Positions 15,630-23,998 of a stretch of 43,632 nucleotides of DNA are shown here, piece by piece. The position numbers and the translations under genes were made by a program. A model generated the notes under the pieces. That model searched no databases and had not been told where the DNA came from. It saw only the letters and a program-made list of their open reading frames with translations. The first letter of the stretch is position 1; the number at the start of each line of letters is the position of its first letter. Source of the stretch: Bryobacterales bacterium (GTDB taxonomy: Bacteria; Acidobacteriota; Terriglobia; Bryobacterales; Bryobacteraceae); the NCBI GenBank assembly GCA_947467395.1, contig CANIIC010000014.1:1-43632 (forward strand), written 5' to 3'.

Positions 15630-15769
15630 GATCGGGTACCGTTGTCAGGGTCGGAGGTCTCTTGACCTTCCATTGTGTTGATCGGGCAATCTGACCCAAT
15701 TCGTCATGGCGTAAGGTGATGTTGTCTAAGGCTTTAGGCCAGTACTGGGTGCTCTGGGAGGAGCCCGGT

Positions 15770-15775
15770 TATAAT
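15770..15775 (+). promoter_or_regulatory. Consensus -10 TATAAT overlapping the annotated gatB start
   Basis: TATAAT is a perfect -10 hexamer and includes the A and T of the first possible ATG (15774). Transcription would start near 15782-15783, exactly at the second in-frame ATG, giving a leaderless mRNA. A competing signal, GGGAGGA at 15756-15762, is a Shine-Dalgarno for the first ATG at 11 bases. No good -35 is visible. Confidence 0.45.
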
Positions 15776-17261
15776 GGACTCCATGTCGAGTCTCGCGCCC
15801 GAAGCCGCCGTGATTGCACGTTATGAGCCGGTGATCGGTCTGGAAGTTCACTGCCAGCTGGCCACGCGCACCAAGATTTTCTGCGGGTGTGCCACCGGGT
15901 TCGGAGCCGCGCCCAATACGAACGTTTGTCCGGTGTGCCTGGGCTTGCCGGGTGCGCTGCCGGTGCTGAATCGGCAGGCGGTGGAGTTCGCGATTCAAGC
16001 CAGCCTCGCGCTGAATTGCAAGATCAACAACACGTCGGTCTTCGCGCGCAAGAACTACTTTTATCCGGACTTGCCGAAGGGCTACCAGATCTCGCAATAC
16101 GACAAGCCGCTTTCGGAGCATGGCTGGGTCGATATCGAAGTGGACGGCCCGGATGGCAAGTATCAGAAGCGCATCGGCATCACGCGCATCCACATGGAAG
16201 ATGACGCCGGCAAGAGCATCCATGACGGCTTCAAGGATTCCGAACGCTATACCTACGTGGATCTGAATCGCACGGGGACGCCGCTGATCGAAATCGTGAG
16301 CGAGCCAGATATTCGCAGTGCGGATGAAGCGCATGCGTATCTGACGGTGATGAAGCAGGTGTTGCAGTACGTCGCGGTTTCGACGTGCGACATGGAAAAG
16401 GGCCACCTACGCTGCGATGCCAACGTGAGCGTGCGGCTGAAGGGTGCGGAAAAGTTCGGCACCAAGGCGGAAGTGAAGAACCTGAATTCGTTCCGCTTCC
16501 TGAAGCTGGCGGTGGATCAGGAGATCGAACGCCAGGTGGGGATCGTGGATGGCGGCGGACGCATTGTGCAGGAAACGCGTCTCTTCAATCCTGCGACCGG
16601 CGAGACCGTCACGATGCGCAGCAAGGAAAACGCGCACGACTACCGCTATTTCCCGGAGCCCGATCTGGTGCCTCTGCAGATCAGCGATGCGTGGATCGCG
16701 CGGGTGCGAGAGACGATGCCGGAGTTGCCGGGGTCGCGTCGCAACCGGTTCGTGAATGAGTATGGGCTGCGCGAGTATGATGCTCAGGTACTCACCGCCG
16801 AGCGGCCGACTGCGGAGTTCTTCGAAGAAGTGGTGAAGACCAGCGGCGATGCTCGTGCGGCGGCGAACTGGGTGATGGGCGATCTGGCTGCGTTGTTGAA
16901 GGAAGCCGAAAAAGAGATCACCGAATCGCCTGTGAGTGCGGCGAATCTGGGCCGGTTGCTGAAGTTGATCGGCGAAGGCAAGATCAGCGGCAAGATCGCG
17001 AAGGAACTGCTGCCGAAGATGGCGACGTCGGGCGAGTCACCGGATGTGCTGGTGGAGCGCGAGGGGCTTTCGCAGATCAGCGATGAGAGCGCGCTCATCA
17101 AGATCATCGACGACGTGATCGCGGCGAATCCGAAGCAGTTGGAGCAGTACCGGTCGGGCAAGACGACGGTGATGGGCTTCTTCGTCGGTCAGATCATGAA
17201 GGCGTCGCGCGGACAGGCCGATCCGGCAGTCGTGAACAAGCTGCTGCAAGAAAAGCTCTAA
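15774..17261 (+). CDS. gatB: Aspartyl/glutamyl-tRNA amidotransferase subunit B
   Basis: GatB of 495 residues (492 from the second ATG at 15783). It shows [20 protein letters not shown], the zinc-binding cysteines in FCGCATGFG and [24 protein letters not shown], and the core blocks [19 protein letters not shown] and [11 protein letters not shown]. The C-terminal YqeY/GatB tail (VTEEL-like helices, ending [10 protein letters not shown]) binds tRNA. The GatCAB complex amidates mischarged Glu-tRNA-Gln or Asp-tRNA-Asn. The gene is alone here; gatA and gatC must be elsewhere. The start is ambiguous (see the -10 entry). The stop interlocks with that of the convergent DinB-like gene. Confidence 0.97.
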   Translation: MDSMSSLAPEAAVIARYEPVIGLEVHCQLATRTKIFCGCATGFGAAPNTNVCPVCLGLPGALPVLNRQAVEFAIQASLALNCKINNTSVFARKNYFYPDLPKGYQISQYDKPLSEHGWVDIEVDGPDGKYQKRIGITRIHMEDDAGKSIHDGFKDSERYTYVDLNRTGTPLIEIVSEPDIRSADEAHAYLTVMKQVLQYVAVSTCDMEKGHLRCDANVSVRLKGAEKFGTKAEVKNLNSFRFLKLAVDQEIERQVGIVDGGGRIVQETRLFNPATGETVTMRSKENAHDYRYFPEPDLVPLQISDAWIARVRETMPELPGSRRNRFVNEYGLREYDAQVLTAERPTAEFFEEVVKTSGDARAAANWVMGDLAALLKEAEKEITESPVSAANLGRLLKLIGEGKISGKIAKELLPKMATSGESPDVLVEREGLSQISDESALIKIIDDVIAANPKQLEQYRSGKTTVMGFFVGQIMKASRGQADPAVVNKLLQEKL

Positions 17262-17704
17262 CAGCCGAATTGGCGCAAGTGGTGGTCGGCGTGACGCCAC
17301 GCCCAAACGTTCCATTCGTGCGCGGTGAGAGGGCCGAAGATGGGATGACGGCGTCCGGCCTGTGCCTGGAAGTCGCGGATGAGGCGCTCAAGCTCCGCTC
17401 GATCGCGATCCCATTCGAAGGGTTTGGTGCCGCCAATTTCCTGATCTGCGCTGGGCACGGTCTTGATGCCGTGCGGCCATTGCATCGGCAAGTGAATCGC
17501 GACCCAACGCACGATAGTACGGCTGATCGGATTGTCCACGCGCGTGCCTTCGCGCAGACCCCAAGCCATGCGCATGGCGTCGCTCAAGTGACATACGGCT
17601 CCATGCGGTGACATCTTGCCCCACTGGCGTATCGAGTTAGGTTGCAGCTTCACGATTCGATCGAGCAGTGCCGCGCGGGCGGCGGCATCGGCTAAGGTGC
17701 TCAT
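17258..17704 (-). CDS. DinB/DUF1569-like putative metal-binding protein
   Basis: The ORF track gives 439 residues up to 18577, but the upstream part is antisense to the TlpA-like gene. The real gene starts at ATG 17704 and has 148 residues. It looks like a four-helix bundle of the DinB/DUF1569 group: [32 protein letters not shown], and the C-terminal histidines in [12 protein letters not shown] that would bind a metal. Such proteins are often thiol transferases or of unknown function. No Shine-Dalgarno; TACCAT lies seven bases before the ATG. The gene is divergent from the next with only 15 bases between starts, and its stop shares CTAA with gatB. Confidence 0.85.
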   Translation of the reverse strand: MSTLADAAARAALLDRIVKLQPNSIRQWGKMSPHGAVCHLSDAMRMAWGLREGTRVDNPISRTIVRWVAIHLPMQWPHGIKTVPSADQEIGGTKPFEWDRDRAELERLIRDFQAQAGRRHPIFGPLTAHEWNVWAWRHADHHLRQFGC

Positions 17705-17719
17705 GCGTAGAATGGTAGC
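17705..17719. promoter_or_regulatory. 15-base bidirectional promoter with overlapping -10 elements
   Basis: The whole space between two divergent start codons. On the plus strand TAGAAT (17708-17713) is followed by six bases and GTG. On the minus strand TACCAT (17717-17712) is followed by seven bases and ATG. The two hexamers overlap by two bases. Neither gene has room for a leader or Shine-Dalgarno. Confidence 0.6.
17708..17713 (+). promoter_or_regulatory. -10 element TAGAAT for the TlpA-like operon
   Basis: TAGAAT (five of six to consensus) followed by GGTAGC and the GTG start at 17720. It gives a leaderless transcript for the TlpA-like/methyltransferase/membrane protein operon. Confidence 0.5.
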
Positions 17720-18631
17720 GTGAGATCCAAACTGTTGGTGATGATCGCGATCTGCGCGGCGCTCAGTGCGCAAACGTCTCTGACCGATCAGGTGCGCGTG
17801 CTGGCCTCGCGCGGAGACTTCGCCGGTGCGGATCAGTTGGCCACGACCTACCGCGCGCGTTTGGGGATGGACGCCGAATATGCGCTGGCGGTTTCGTGGG
17901 AAGGCCGCAACGCACTGGCGCTGAAGCAATACGATCGGGCGGAGACGTACGCGGACAGGGCTCGGGATGTTTCGCTGGAGTTGTTGAAGAAGCGCAGCTT
18001 GGACGCGGACTCGAAATTGCCGCTGGCGTTGGGTGCGTCGATCGAAGTGCATGCGCAGGTGATGGCGGCTCGAGGAGAAGTGTCGAGCGCGGTGGGGTTC
18101 CTGCAAGGCGAGCGGCGCAAGTATGCGGGCACGTCGATTGTGGAACGCATCTCGAAGAACATCAACCTCCTGAGTTTGGAAGGCAAGCCCGCGCCGTCGC
18201 TGGATGCGGCGGAGTGGATCGGCACGAAGCCGCCGGGGCTCGCGAGTTATCGCGGCAAGCCGGTGCTGGTGTTCTTCTGGGCGCACTGGTGCAGCGATTG
18301 CAAGGCGCAGATGCCGATTCTGGCGAAGCTGCAAACACGCTACGCGAATCGGGTTCAGTTGCTCGCGCCGACGCGTTACTACGGGTACGTGGAAGGCGGC
18401 GTGGATGCGGGGAAGGCCGCGGAGAAGACGTATATTCAGCAGGTGCGCGATCGTTATTATCCGACGATGGCGAGTACGCCGATTCCTTTGAGCAACACGA
18501 TTTTCGAAACGTACGGATGCAGTTCGACGCCGACGCTGGCGTTGATCGATAAGCAGGGCATCGTGCGTTGGTATCACCCGGGGAACGCCACAGAGGCGGA
18601 ACTCGTACAGAAGATTGAGGCGCTGTTATGA
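17720..18631 (+). CDS. Exported TlpA-like thioredoxin-fold protein with helical N-terminal domain
   Basis: A 303-residue protein starting at GTG. A signal peptide (LLVMIAICAALSAQ) is followed by an alpha-helical region (residues about 20-150, TPR-like: GDFAGADQLATTYRARL, LALKQYDRAETYADRA). A TlpA/ResA-type thioredoxin domain follows from about residue 155 with the redox motif WCSDC (Cys 191 and 194) after KPVLVFFWAHW and the cis-proline in SSTPTLALID. It is probably a periplasmic disulfide oxidoreductase. It overlaps the next gene by four bases (ATGA) and forms an operon with it. Confidence 0.88.
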   Translation: MRSKLLVMIAICAALSAQTSLTDQVRVLASRGDFAGADQLATTYRARLGMDAEYALAVSWEGRNALALKQYDRAETYADRARDVSLELLKKRSLDADSKLPLALGASIEVHAQVMAARGEVSSAVGFLQGERRKYAGTSIVERISKNINLLSLEGKPAPSLDAAEWIGTKPPGLASYRGKPVLVFFWAHWCSDCKAQMPILAKLQTRYANRVQLLAPTRYYGYVEGGVDAGKAAEKTYIQQVRDRYYPTMASTPIPLSNTIFETYGCSSTPTLALIDKQGIVRWYHPGNATEAELVQKIEALL

Positions 18632-19299
18632 TTCTTCGCCGAACACTTGCCGCTGCGCTGTTGGTGGCTTCGCTTGCGCTGGGATTTCAGGGGACGCATC
18701 CGGTTACGGGTCGCAGGATTGCGGGCGTGATGGGGATGTCGGGCGCGGATTGGTTGGTGCGCCCGGAGCGTGAAGCGGAAGAGAAGCCGGATCTGGCACT
18801 GGACGGCATGGGCATCAAGCCGGGGATGAAGATCGCGGACATGGGATCAGGCGTGGGCTACATGACGCTGCGCATGGCGAAGCGCGTGGGTCCGACGGGC
18901 AAGATCTATGGCGTCGATCTGCAGCCGGGGATGCTGCAGAAGCTTAAGGAGAATGCCGCGAAAGCAGGCGTTACGAATGTTGAGCCGATTCTGAGCACTG
19001 TCGATGATCCGAAGCTGCCGGCGAATTCGGTGGACATGATCCTGATGGTGGACGTGTATCACGAGTTCTCGCAGCCGCAGGCGATGATTCGCAAACTGCG
19101 CGAGGCGTTGAAGGCGGATGGGCGATTGATCCTGCTGGAGTATCGCGCGGAAGATCCGTCGATTCCGATTAATCCCGATCACAAGATGACGGTGGGTCAG
19201 GTGAAGGCGGAAATCGAGCCCGAAGGGTTCAAGTTGCAGACGCCGATTGAGAATCTGCCACGCCAGCACCTGCTGATCCTGACGAAGACGGCGAAGTAG
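18628..19299 (+). CDS. Class I SAM-dependent methyltransferase with a signal peptide
   Basis: A 223-residue protein with the Rossmann methyltransferase motifs: MKIADMGSGVGYMTLRMAKR (motif I, about residues 70-85), IYGVDLQPGMLQKLKENAA (acidic loop), VDMILMVDVYHEF (motif IV) and DGRLILLEYR (post-III). It begins with an apparent cleavable signal sequence (TLAAALLVASLALGFQG), which is odd because SAM is cytosolic. The substrate is unknown. Start overlaps the TlpA-like gene by four bases. Confidence 0.85.
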   Translation: MILRRTLAAALLVASLALGFQGTHPVTGRRIAGVMGMSGADWLVRPEREAEEKPDLALDGMGIKPGMKIADMGSGVGYMTLRMAKRVGPTGKIYGVDLQPGMLQKLKENAAKAGVTNVEPILSTVDDPKLPANSVDMILMVDVYHEFSQPQAMIRKLREALKADGRLILLEYRAEDPSIPINPDHKMTVGQVKAEIEPEGFKLQTPIENLPRQHLLILTKTAK

Positions 19300-19302
19300 C
19301 GG

Positions 19303-19551
19303 ATGCGTCGGACGGCTCGGCTTGCGCTTGGTTACTTTCTGCTGTTCATGGCCTTGGTGGGAGGGCTGCTGCCGATCTTGCAGGGCTGGATCTTCTTCGT
19401 CGCGGCGGTCGGCGTGCTGGGGCTGGACAATCCGATCATTCAGCTGTGCCTGCGGCAGATGGCTCGGATCAAGAAGGTCCGGGTGGAGTTGGAAAAACGC
19501 GGCTGGCTGAAGTACGAGGATTATCCGCCGAACGGGCCGCCGCCGGCCTAA
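19303..19551 (+). CDS. Small membrane protein, PGPGW-like
   Basis: An 82-residue protein with two close hydrophobic segments (ALGYFLLFMALVGGLLPILQ and GWIFFVAAVGVLGL) and a basic cytoplasmic tail. The LPxxQGW turn between the helices resembles the PGPGW family of small membrane proteins, but the match is loose. It follows the methyltransferase by three bases and ends the operon; its stop shares CTAA with the convergent SDR gene. Confidence 0.7.
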   Translation: MRRTARLALGYFLLFMALVGGLLPILQGWIFFVAAVGVLGLDNPIIQLCLRQMARIKKVRVELEKRGWLKYEDYPPNGPPPA

Positions 19552-20357
19552 GCGCCGTGCTTGTTCTTGCGGTACATGCTGACGAAGTAGACCGATCCCC
19601 AGCGCACCAGTGCTCCGGGGATGGCGCGGACGAAGCCCATCAGTAACTTGTAACGCCAGTTGGGGATCACGATTAACTTCCGTTGGGCGAAGGCCCGGAG
19701 GCTGTCGTCGACCACGCTGTCGGGGGTGAGCCAGAAGCCCATGGGGATGGCAGAACGATCGGCTCCGGTGATGTCGTGAAATTCGCTGAGCGTGTAGCCG
19801 GGGCAGAGGGCTTGCACGGTCACGGGCGACTTCCAGGCGCCCAGCTCGATGGCGAGGCCTTCGGTGAAGCGGTTCATCCACGCTTTCGTGGCGCAGTAGC
19901 TGACGTTCTGCGGCGCTGATGCGAAGGCGGCAACGGACGCCACGTTGATGACGCCGGTTCCTGGTTGGGCGCGCGGGACCAGGTTCGCGATGGCGGCGTG
20001 CGTCAAGCGAGCGGCTGCCACGACGTGCAGGCGATGCATGGCGTCCTGCTGGTCAGCATCGGTCTGGAAGAAATAGTGATTCGTGCCGAAGCCGGCGTTG
20101 TTGATCAGGAGAGCAAGGTTCGGGGCGTTGCGGACGCGTTCGGCGAGGGCGTCGAGATCAGCTTGCTGCGTGAGATCGGCGATGACCGGCTCTACGTTGA
20201 TGCGATGATACTCGCTCAATTGGCGGGCCATGAGGCGGGTGCGCTCTTCGCGGCGGGCGACCAGCCACAGGTCATAGCCGCGTGCGGCGAGCTTGCGCGC
20301 AAAGGATGCTCCGATGCCGGCGGAGGCGCCGGTGATGACGGCTAGGGGTCGGCTCAC
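19548..20357 (-). CDS. Short-chain dehydrogenase/reductase
   Basis: Classical SDR of 269 residues, starting at GTG 20357, which overlaps the YihY stop (GTGA); the longer ORF start at 20675 lies inside yihY and is a shadow. Visible motifs: TGASAGIG cofactor loop at residues 9-16, LLINNAGFG, INVASVAAF with the catalytic Ser region, and the catalytic pair in SYCATKAW (YxxxK). The C-terminal part (ALCPGYTLSEFHD, then basic residues near the end) is like the YqjQ/DltE-type SDRs. Substrate unknown, likely NADP(H)-dependent given the Arg-rich RREERTRL after beta-2. Confidence 0.92.
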   Translation of the reverse strand: MSRPLAVITGASAGIGASFARKLAARGYDLWLVARREERTRLMARQLSEYHRINVEPVIADLTQQADLDALAERVRNAPNLALLINNAGFGTNHYFFQTDADQQDAMHRLHVVAAARLTHAAIANLVPRAQPGTGVINVASVAAFASAPQNVSYCATKAWMNRFTEGLAIELGAWKSPVTVQALCPGYTLSEFHDITGADRSAIPMGFWLTPDSVVDDSLRAFAQRKLIVIPNWRYKLLMGFVRAIPGALVRWGSVYFVSMYRKNKHGA

Positions 20358-21202
20358 AGTGTCTTTCGATTGTCGTGATCCATGCGATGCCCGCGAGCGG
20401 CCCACTCCGCTCCGCCGAGCACCAGCATGGAGGTGAGGAAGCTCAAGAAGATCAGGGTAGCGGAATAACGGAAGACGCCGTATTCGCGCTGGAGCTTGGC
20501 GTCGAAGGCGGGCCAGGCCCACATATTGATGGATTTGAGCGCTTCGAGGAGAATCCCCACGCCGATGGCGGCGGGTACCACGCGATGCACGGGCGGGCGA
20601 CCGTTGGGGAGGTAGCGATAGATCAGGTACAGCACGAAGACGGTGATCGGTACTGACGCGGATTTGTAGAACCACAGGGAGATCCAGCGGAATACAGCGA
20701 AATCCGAGGCGTTCTGCTGTCCGATGGCCGCGATCGCGAGGGAGAGCAGGGCCAGGGTTCCACAGACGAAGATGAGCACCAGGCTGATCAGTTGATTGCG
20801 CAGGAAGCTCCGGTTCTTGTGGATGCCCCAGACCTTGTTGAGGGCGACTTCGAGCGGCTCAAAGATGCCGTTGGCGGAGAACAAAAGGATGAAGATCGAA
20901 AGAAACTCCACGGGCTGGGCCTGGGGGAGGTTGTTGTGCATGAAGTTCCCCAAGGCGTCGGGGAAGAAATCGCGGAAGGCGATGTCCATGGCGGAGATCA
21001 CGGCTTCACGAGGGAAAACCATGCGGCCAAGCGAGACGCAGACGATGAGAAACGGGAAGAATGAGAGAAGTACGTTGGCGGCGATGGAGAAGGCGTAGAC
21101 GTGCACCTCGGTTTGCATCCAGTACCGCAGAGTGGCCCCGAAAGAACGGCGCGCGGAGACCCAAAGGTGCACAATCGCGTGGGGATTTGACTGCGATGAC
21201 AT
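20354..21202 (-). CDS. YihY/BrkB-family inner-membrane protein
   Basis: A 282-residue polytopic membrane protein with about six helices. The family pattern is plain: SIAANVLLSFFPFLIVCVSL, LFSANGIFEPLEVALNKVWG, and LIYRYLPNGRPPVHRVVPAA. The YihY/BrkB family was once thought to be RNase BN; its true function is unknown. It is followed in the same operon by the SDR gene with a four-base overlap. There is no Shine-Dalgarno; TATACT is seven bases before the ATG. Confidence 0.92.
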   Translation of the reverse strand: MSSQSNPHAIVHLWVSARRSFGATLRYWMQTEVHVYAFSIAANVLLSFFPFLIVCVSLGRMVFPREAVISAMDIAFRDFFPDALGNFMHNNLPQAQPVEFLSIFILLFSANGIFEPLEVALNKVWGIHKNRSFLRNQLISLVLIFVCGTLALLSLAIAAIGQQNASDFAVFRWISLWFYKSASVPITVFVLYLIYRYLPNGRPPVHRVVPAAIGVGILLEALKSINMWAWPAFDAKLQREYGVFRYSATLIFLSFLTSMLVLGGAEWAARGHRMDHDNRKTL

Positions 21203-21209
21203 GTTTCAA

Positions 21210-21215
21210 AGTATA
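21210..21215 (-). promoter_or_regulatory. -10 element TATACT directly upstream of yihY
   Basis: Minus-strand TATACT is followed by TTGAAAC and the ATG at 21202. With a normal discriminator, transcription would begin at or within a base of the start codon. No clear -35 and no Shine-Dalgarno are seen. Confidence 0.5.
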
Positions 21216-21346
21216 AGATGAAGGGGTGCAGTCCTGCCCATGCGGGGCGATAAACCGTATGAAGTCGTAGGCGATTCCGGCCGATAGGACTAGTGCTTGG
21301 TTGGTCGCTGGAGTCCTGTGCGCACCCCACACGGAGGAAGATCGTT

Positions 21347-22705
21347 TTGAACGTAGCCATTCTTGGAACTGGATATGTCGGCCTGACGACCGGCGTTTGT
21401 TTGGCGTATTTGGGCCATAAGGTCACTTGTGTGGACCCGGACAAGCGCAAGATTGATGCTTTGGAGCGAGGCGAAGTTCCATTCCACGAACCGCATCTGG
21501 ATCAATTGATCGATTCGGCACGCCACAACCTCACCTTTACTACCGAGTACGCGACGGCGATTCCGGATTCACAGGTGGTCTTCATTGCGGTGGGCACCCC
21601 CCCGGGCGAGGGCGGTGCGCCTGACCTGAAGTATCTGCGGTCGGCTGCGAATGGAGTTGGTCAATATTTTGGGTCGCATTTTACGGTGGTGGTGAACAAG
21701 TCCACGGTGCCGATCGGTAGCGGCAATTGGGTGGGTTCGCTGATTCGCGATGCCGTGCAGGAAAAGGGCGGAGCGCGCGGGTGTTTCGCCGTGGCGTCTA
21801 ATCCGGAGTTTTTGCGCGAAGGCAGCGCTTTGCATGACAGTTTGTACCCGGATCGGGTGGTGATCGGTGCGGATGAGGCGAAGACGGCGGAAGTGCTGTA
21901 TTCGCTGTATCGCCCGATGTTGGAACAGACCTTCCAGGCCCCGGCGTATCTGCCGCGTCCGGAAAACATGGGAGCAGTGCCGCTGATTTCGACTGACCTG
22001 GCGTCGGCCGAGTTGATCAAGTACGCCGCGAATGCGTTCCTGTCGCTGAAGATCAGCTACATCAATGAAATCGGGCTGCTGGCCGAGCGCGTAGGCGCGA
22101 ACATTTCGCACGTGGCGCGCGGTATGGGCCTGGATGCGCGCATTGGTACGCGCTTCCTGCAGGCCGGCATCGGCTGGGGTGGCTCCTGCTTCGGCAAGGA
22201 CACGGCCGCGCTGGTGGCCACAGCTGCCGAATACGGCGTGGACATGCAGATTGTGCGTTCGGCGCGGGATGTGAATCAGCGCCAGCGTGAGCGCGTGGTG
22301 GAGAAGCTGCTGGCGGAACTCAAGATTTTGAAGGGTCGTACGATCGGGATTCTGGGGCTGGCCTTTAAGCCGGACACCGACGATTTGCGCGAGGCTCCGG
22401 CGCTGGATGTAGCTAAGAAATTGATCGAACGCGGCGCGCGCGTGAAGGCGCACGACCCGGTGGCGATGGCTGTGTATCGCCGCAATTTCCCTGATTCGGC
22501 TGTGGTTCTGTGCGATACGGCGGAAGAAGTCGCCAACGGCTCCGATGCCGTGGTGTTGATCACGGAGTGGCCGGAATACCGCGAACTGGCGTGGGATGCG
22601 GTGGCACCCACGATGCAGACCCCTGTGGTGCTGGACGGGCGCAATTTCCTGGATCGGTCCCGGTTGGAAGCTGCGGGCCTGCGTTACATCAGTTTGGCCG
22701 GCTAA
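21347..22705 (+). CDS. ugd: UDP-glucose 6-dehydrogenase
   Basis: A 452-residue UDP-glucose/GDP-mannose dehydrogenase. The start is TTG 21347: GGAGG lies nine bases upstream and the Rossmann N-terminus begins at once (NVAILGTGYVGLTTGVCLAY). The ORF start at 21293 adds 18 non-conserved residues. The catalytic cysteine is in GWGGSCFGKD (Cys 281), with SNPEFLREGSAL and GLAFKPDTDDLREAPAL also conserved. It oxidises UDP-glucose to UDP-glucuronate, a precursor for exopolysaccharide or LPS sugars. A link to the exosortase/EpsI genes 20 kb away is only a guess. Confidence 0.95.
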   Translation: MNVAILGTGYVGLTTGVCLAYLGHKVTCVDPDKRKIDALERGEVPFHEPHLDQLIDSARHNLTFTTEYATAIPDSQVVFIAVGTPPGEGGAPDLKYLRSAANGVGQYFGSHFTVVVNKSTVPIGSGNWVGSLIRDAVQEKGGARGCFAVASNPEFLREGSALHDSLYPDRVVIGADEAKTAEVLYSLYRPMLEQTFQAPAYLPRPENMGAVPLISTDLASAELIKYAANAFLSLKISYINEIGLLAERVGANISHVARGMGLDARIGTRFLQAGIGWGGSCFGKDTAALVATAAEYGVDMQIVRSARDVNQRQRERVVEKLLAELKILKGRTIGILGLAFKPDTDDLREAPALDVAKKLIERGARVKAHDPVAMAVYRRNFPDSAVVLCDTAEEVANGSDAVVLITEWPEYRELAWDAVAPTMQTPVVLDGRNFLDRSRLEAAGLRYISLAG

Positions 22706-22759
22706 AGCCTGCGAGTGCTTGGTTCACTGCGTGCCACCGCGCGATACTAGAGGTGGCAC

Positions 22760-23563
22760 GTGGATTACCTCCGGCAGTTGTTGCTTTCAGAGAGTGCGGC
22801 AGGCCGCTTGGACCGGGCGGCGCTGGATTTGGCGCGTATTCAATTCCCGGGGCTGGAGCATGAGCCGTGGCTCCAGCAGATGAACGAAATCGCCGCCAAT
22901 CTGGGCGATCGTCTGCGGAACTTCAACGATGGACGGGATTTCGTCGAGACCGCCCAACGCTACCTCTTCGGCGAGCTTGGGTTCTCGGCCAACGAAACCA
23001 ATTTCTTCGACCCCCTCAATAGTTGCCTGAATGAGGTGCTGCAGCGTCGCACCGGCATTCCGATCACGCTTTCCCTGGTGTACATAGAGGTCGCGCGTCG
23101 GCTGCAGATGCCGGTTTTTGGGATTTCGCTGCCGAACCGGTTCCTGGTCCAGTTCGATGACGGGCGCTACGCGACGTTTATCGACCCGTTTGGCGGGGGC
23201 CGCACGGTATCTCCGGTGGAGTGCTTCCAACTGGCCGGGGTGACGGAGCCGGATCCGGCGATGCTGGCCCGGGCGTCGAAGAAGCAGATTCTGATGCGGA
23301 TGCTGCAGAATCTGCAGAGGGCGTACATGCAGGCTCGGGACTATCCGCGGGCAGTGGCGACCCTGGATTTCCTACTGGATGGTGCGCCGGGGACTGCGGG
23401 GTGGCACAAGCTGCGGGGTGCGCTGCTGCTGGAGCTGAAGCGGTTCGCTCCCGCCCGAGCGGACATGGAGGCTTATCTGGAACTGCATCCGGATGCGCCG
23501 GATGCCGGGTTTATCCGGGAGCAGATTCAATCGATTCGCCAGTGGTCGGCGCGAAACAATTGA
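22760..23563 (+). CDS. SirB1-family protein (transglutaminase-like fold with TPR tail)
   Basis: A 267-residue protein starting at GTG. The central block NSCLNEVLQRRTGIPITLSL and YIEVARRLQMPVFGISLPN, RFLVQF and IDPFGGG is that of SirB1/Transglut_core2 proteins. The C-terminal third forms tetratricopeptide-like helices (AYMQARDYPRAVATLDFLLD). The classical transglutaminase cysteine is in the NSCLNEVL context. Its biochemical role is not established in the family. It follows ugd by 54 bases and may be in the same unit. Confidence 0.88.
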   Translation: MDYLRQLLLSESAAGRLDRAALDLARIQFPGLEHEPWLQQMNEIAANLGDRLRNFNDGRDFVETAQRYLFGELGFSANETNFFDPLNSCLNEVLQRRTGIPITLSLVYIEVARRLQMPVFGISLPNRFLVQFDDGRYATFIDPFGGGRTVSPVECFQLAGVTEPDPAMLARASKKQILMRMLQNLQRAYMQARDYPRAVATLDFLLDGAPGTAGWHKLRGALLLELKRFAPARADMEAYLELHPDAPDAGFIREQIQSIRQWSARNN

Positions 23564-23596
23564 ATCCGAAACCACATCTAGAGTCGTAGCAGATAT

Positions 23597-23950
23597 TTGA
23601 GTAGGAAGACTGTAGCTTTGCCCAGTTCTAGCCGATTAATGAATCGAGCGGAAAAATCTGAGATGATGCCCGATTCGGACGCCATACTGGCCCAATTTAA
23701 TCGCCTCATGCAGGAGGTGTTGCGCGGCAATATGCATCGCACCACGTTCCGGCCATGGGAAGTCGAACTGTTGTTAGACATAGAAGGCTGTGGCCTGCGG
23801 GACGCGGCGCGCCGGGAGACGCTGCGGCGCTACCAGCGTGCAGTCCAGCGGCACATGGAGAAGGGTGGCAAGTCACCCTTGAAGCTGTCCGAGTATCTGG
23901 AATCCGTTAAGGCGAAGCGCGCTGCGCGCGACGTCACCACCGCCGCCTAA
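23597..23950 (+). CDS. Small basic protein of unknown function
   Basis: I do not recognise a named family. The 117-residue frame starts at TTG 23597; an ATG at 23639 (103 residues) or at 23663-23666 is equally possible, as no site has a clear Shine-Dalgarno. The likely folded part is residues about 40-110: RPWEVELLLDIEGCGLRDAA, RRETLRRYQRAVQRHMEKGG and LKLSEYLESVKAK, an all-helical, arginine-rich segment. The pattern of helix, short turn and RRYQ-type basic helix would suit a small nucleic-acid- or protein-binding regulator, but no function can be claimed. Confidence 0.65.
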   Translation: MSRKTVALPSSSRLMNRAEKSEMMPDSDAILAQFNRLMQEVLRGNMHRTTFRPWEVELLLDIEGCGLRDAARRETLRRYQRAVQRHMEKGGKSPLKLSEYLESVKAKRAARDVTTAA

Positions 23951-23986
23951 TTCCCGCTTCCCTCGCCGATCGCGAAGCCCGTCCGG

Positions 23987-23992
23987 TATCCT
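23987..23992 (+). promoter_or_regulatory. -10 element TATCCT directly upstream of yggX
   Basis: TATCCT is followed by AGAGAC and the ATG at 23999, so the transcript would begin at the start codon. No Shine-Dalgarno is present and the -35 is weak. Confidence 0.45.
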
Positions 23993-23998
23993 AGAGAC

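Noticed and set aside
17258-18577. 439-residue minus-strand ORF
   Set aside because: Only the last 148 residues form a DinB-like protein; the rest is antisense to the TlpA-like gene and is Arg/His-rich shadow sequence.
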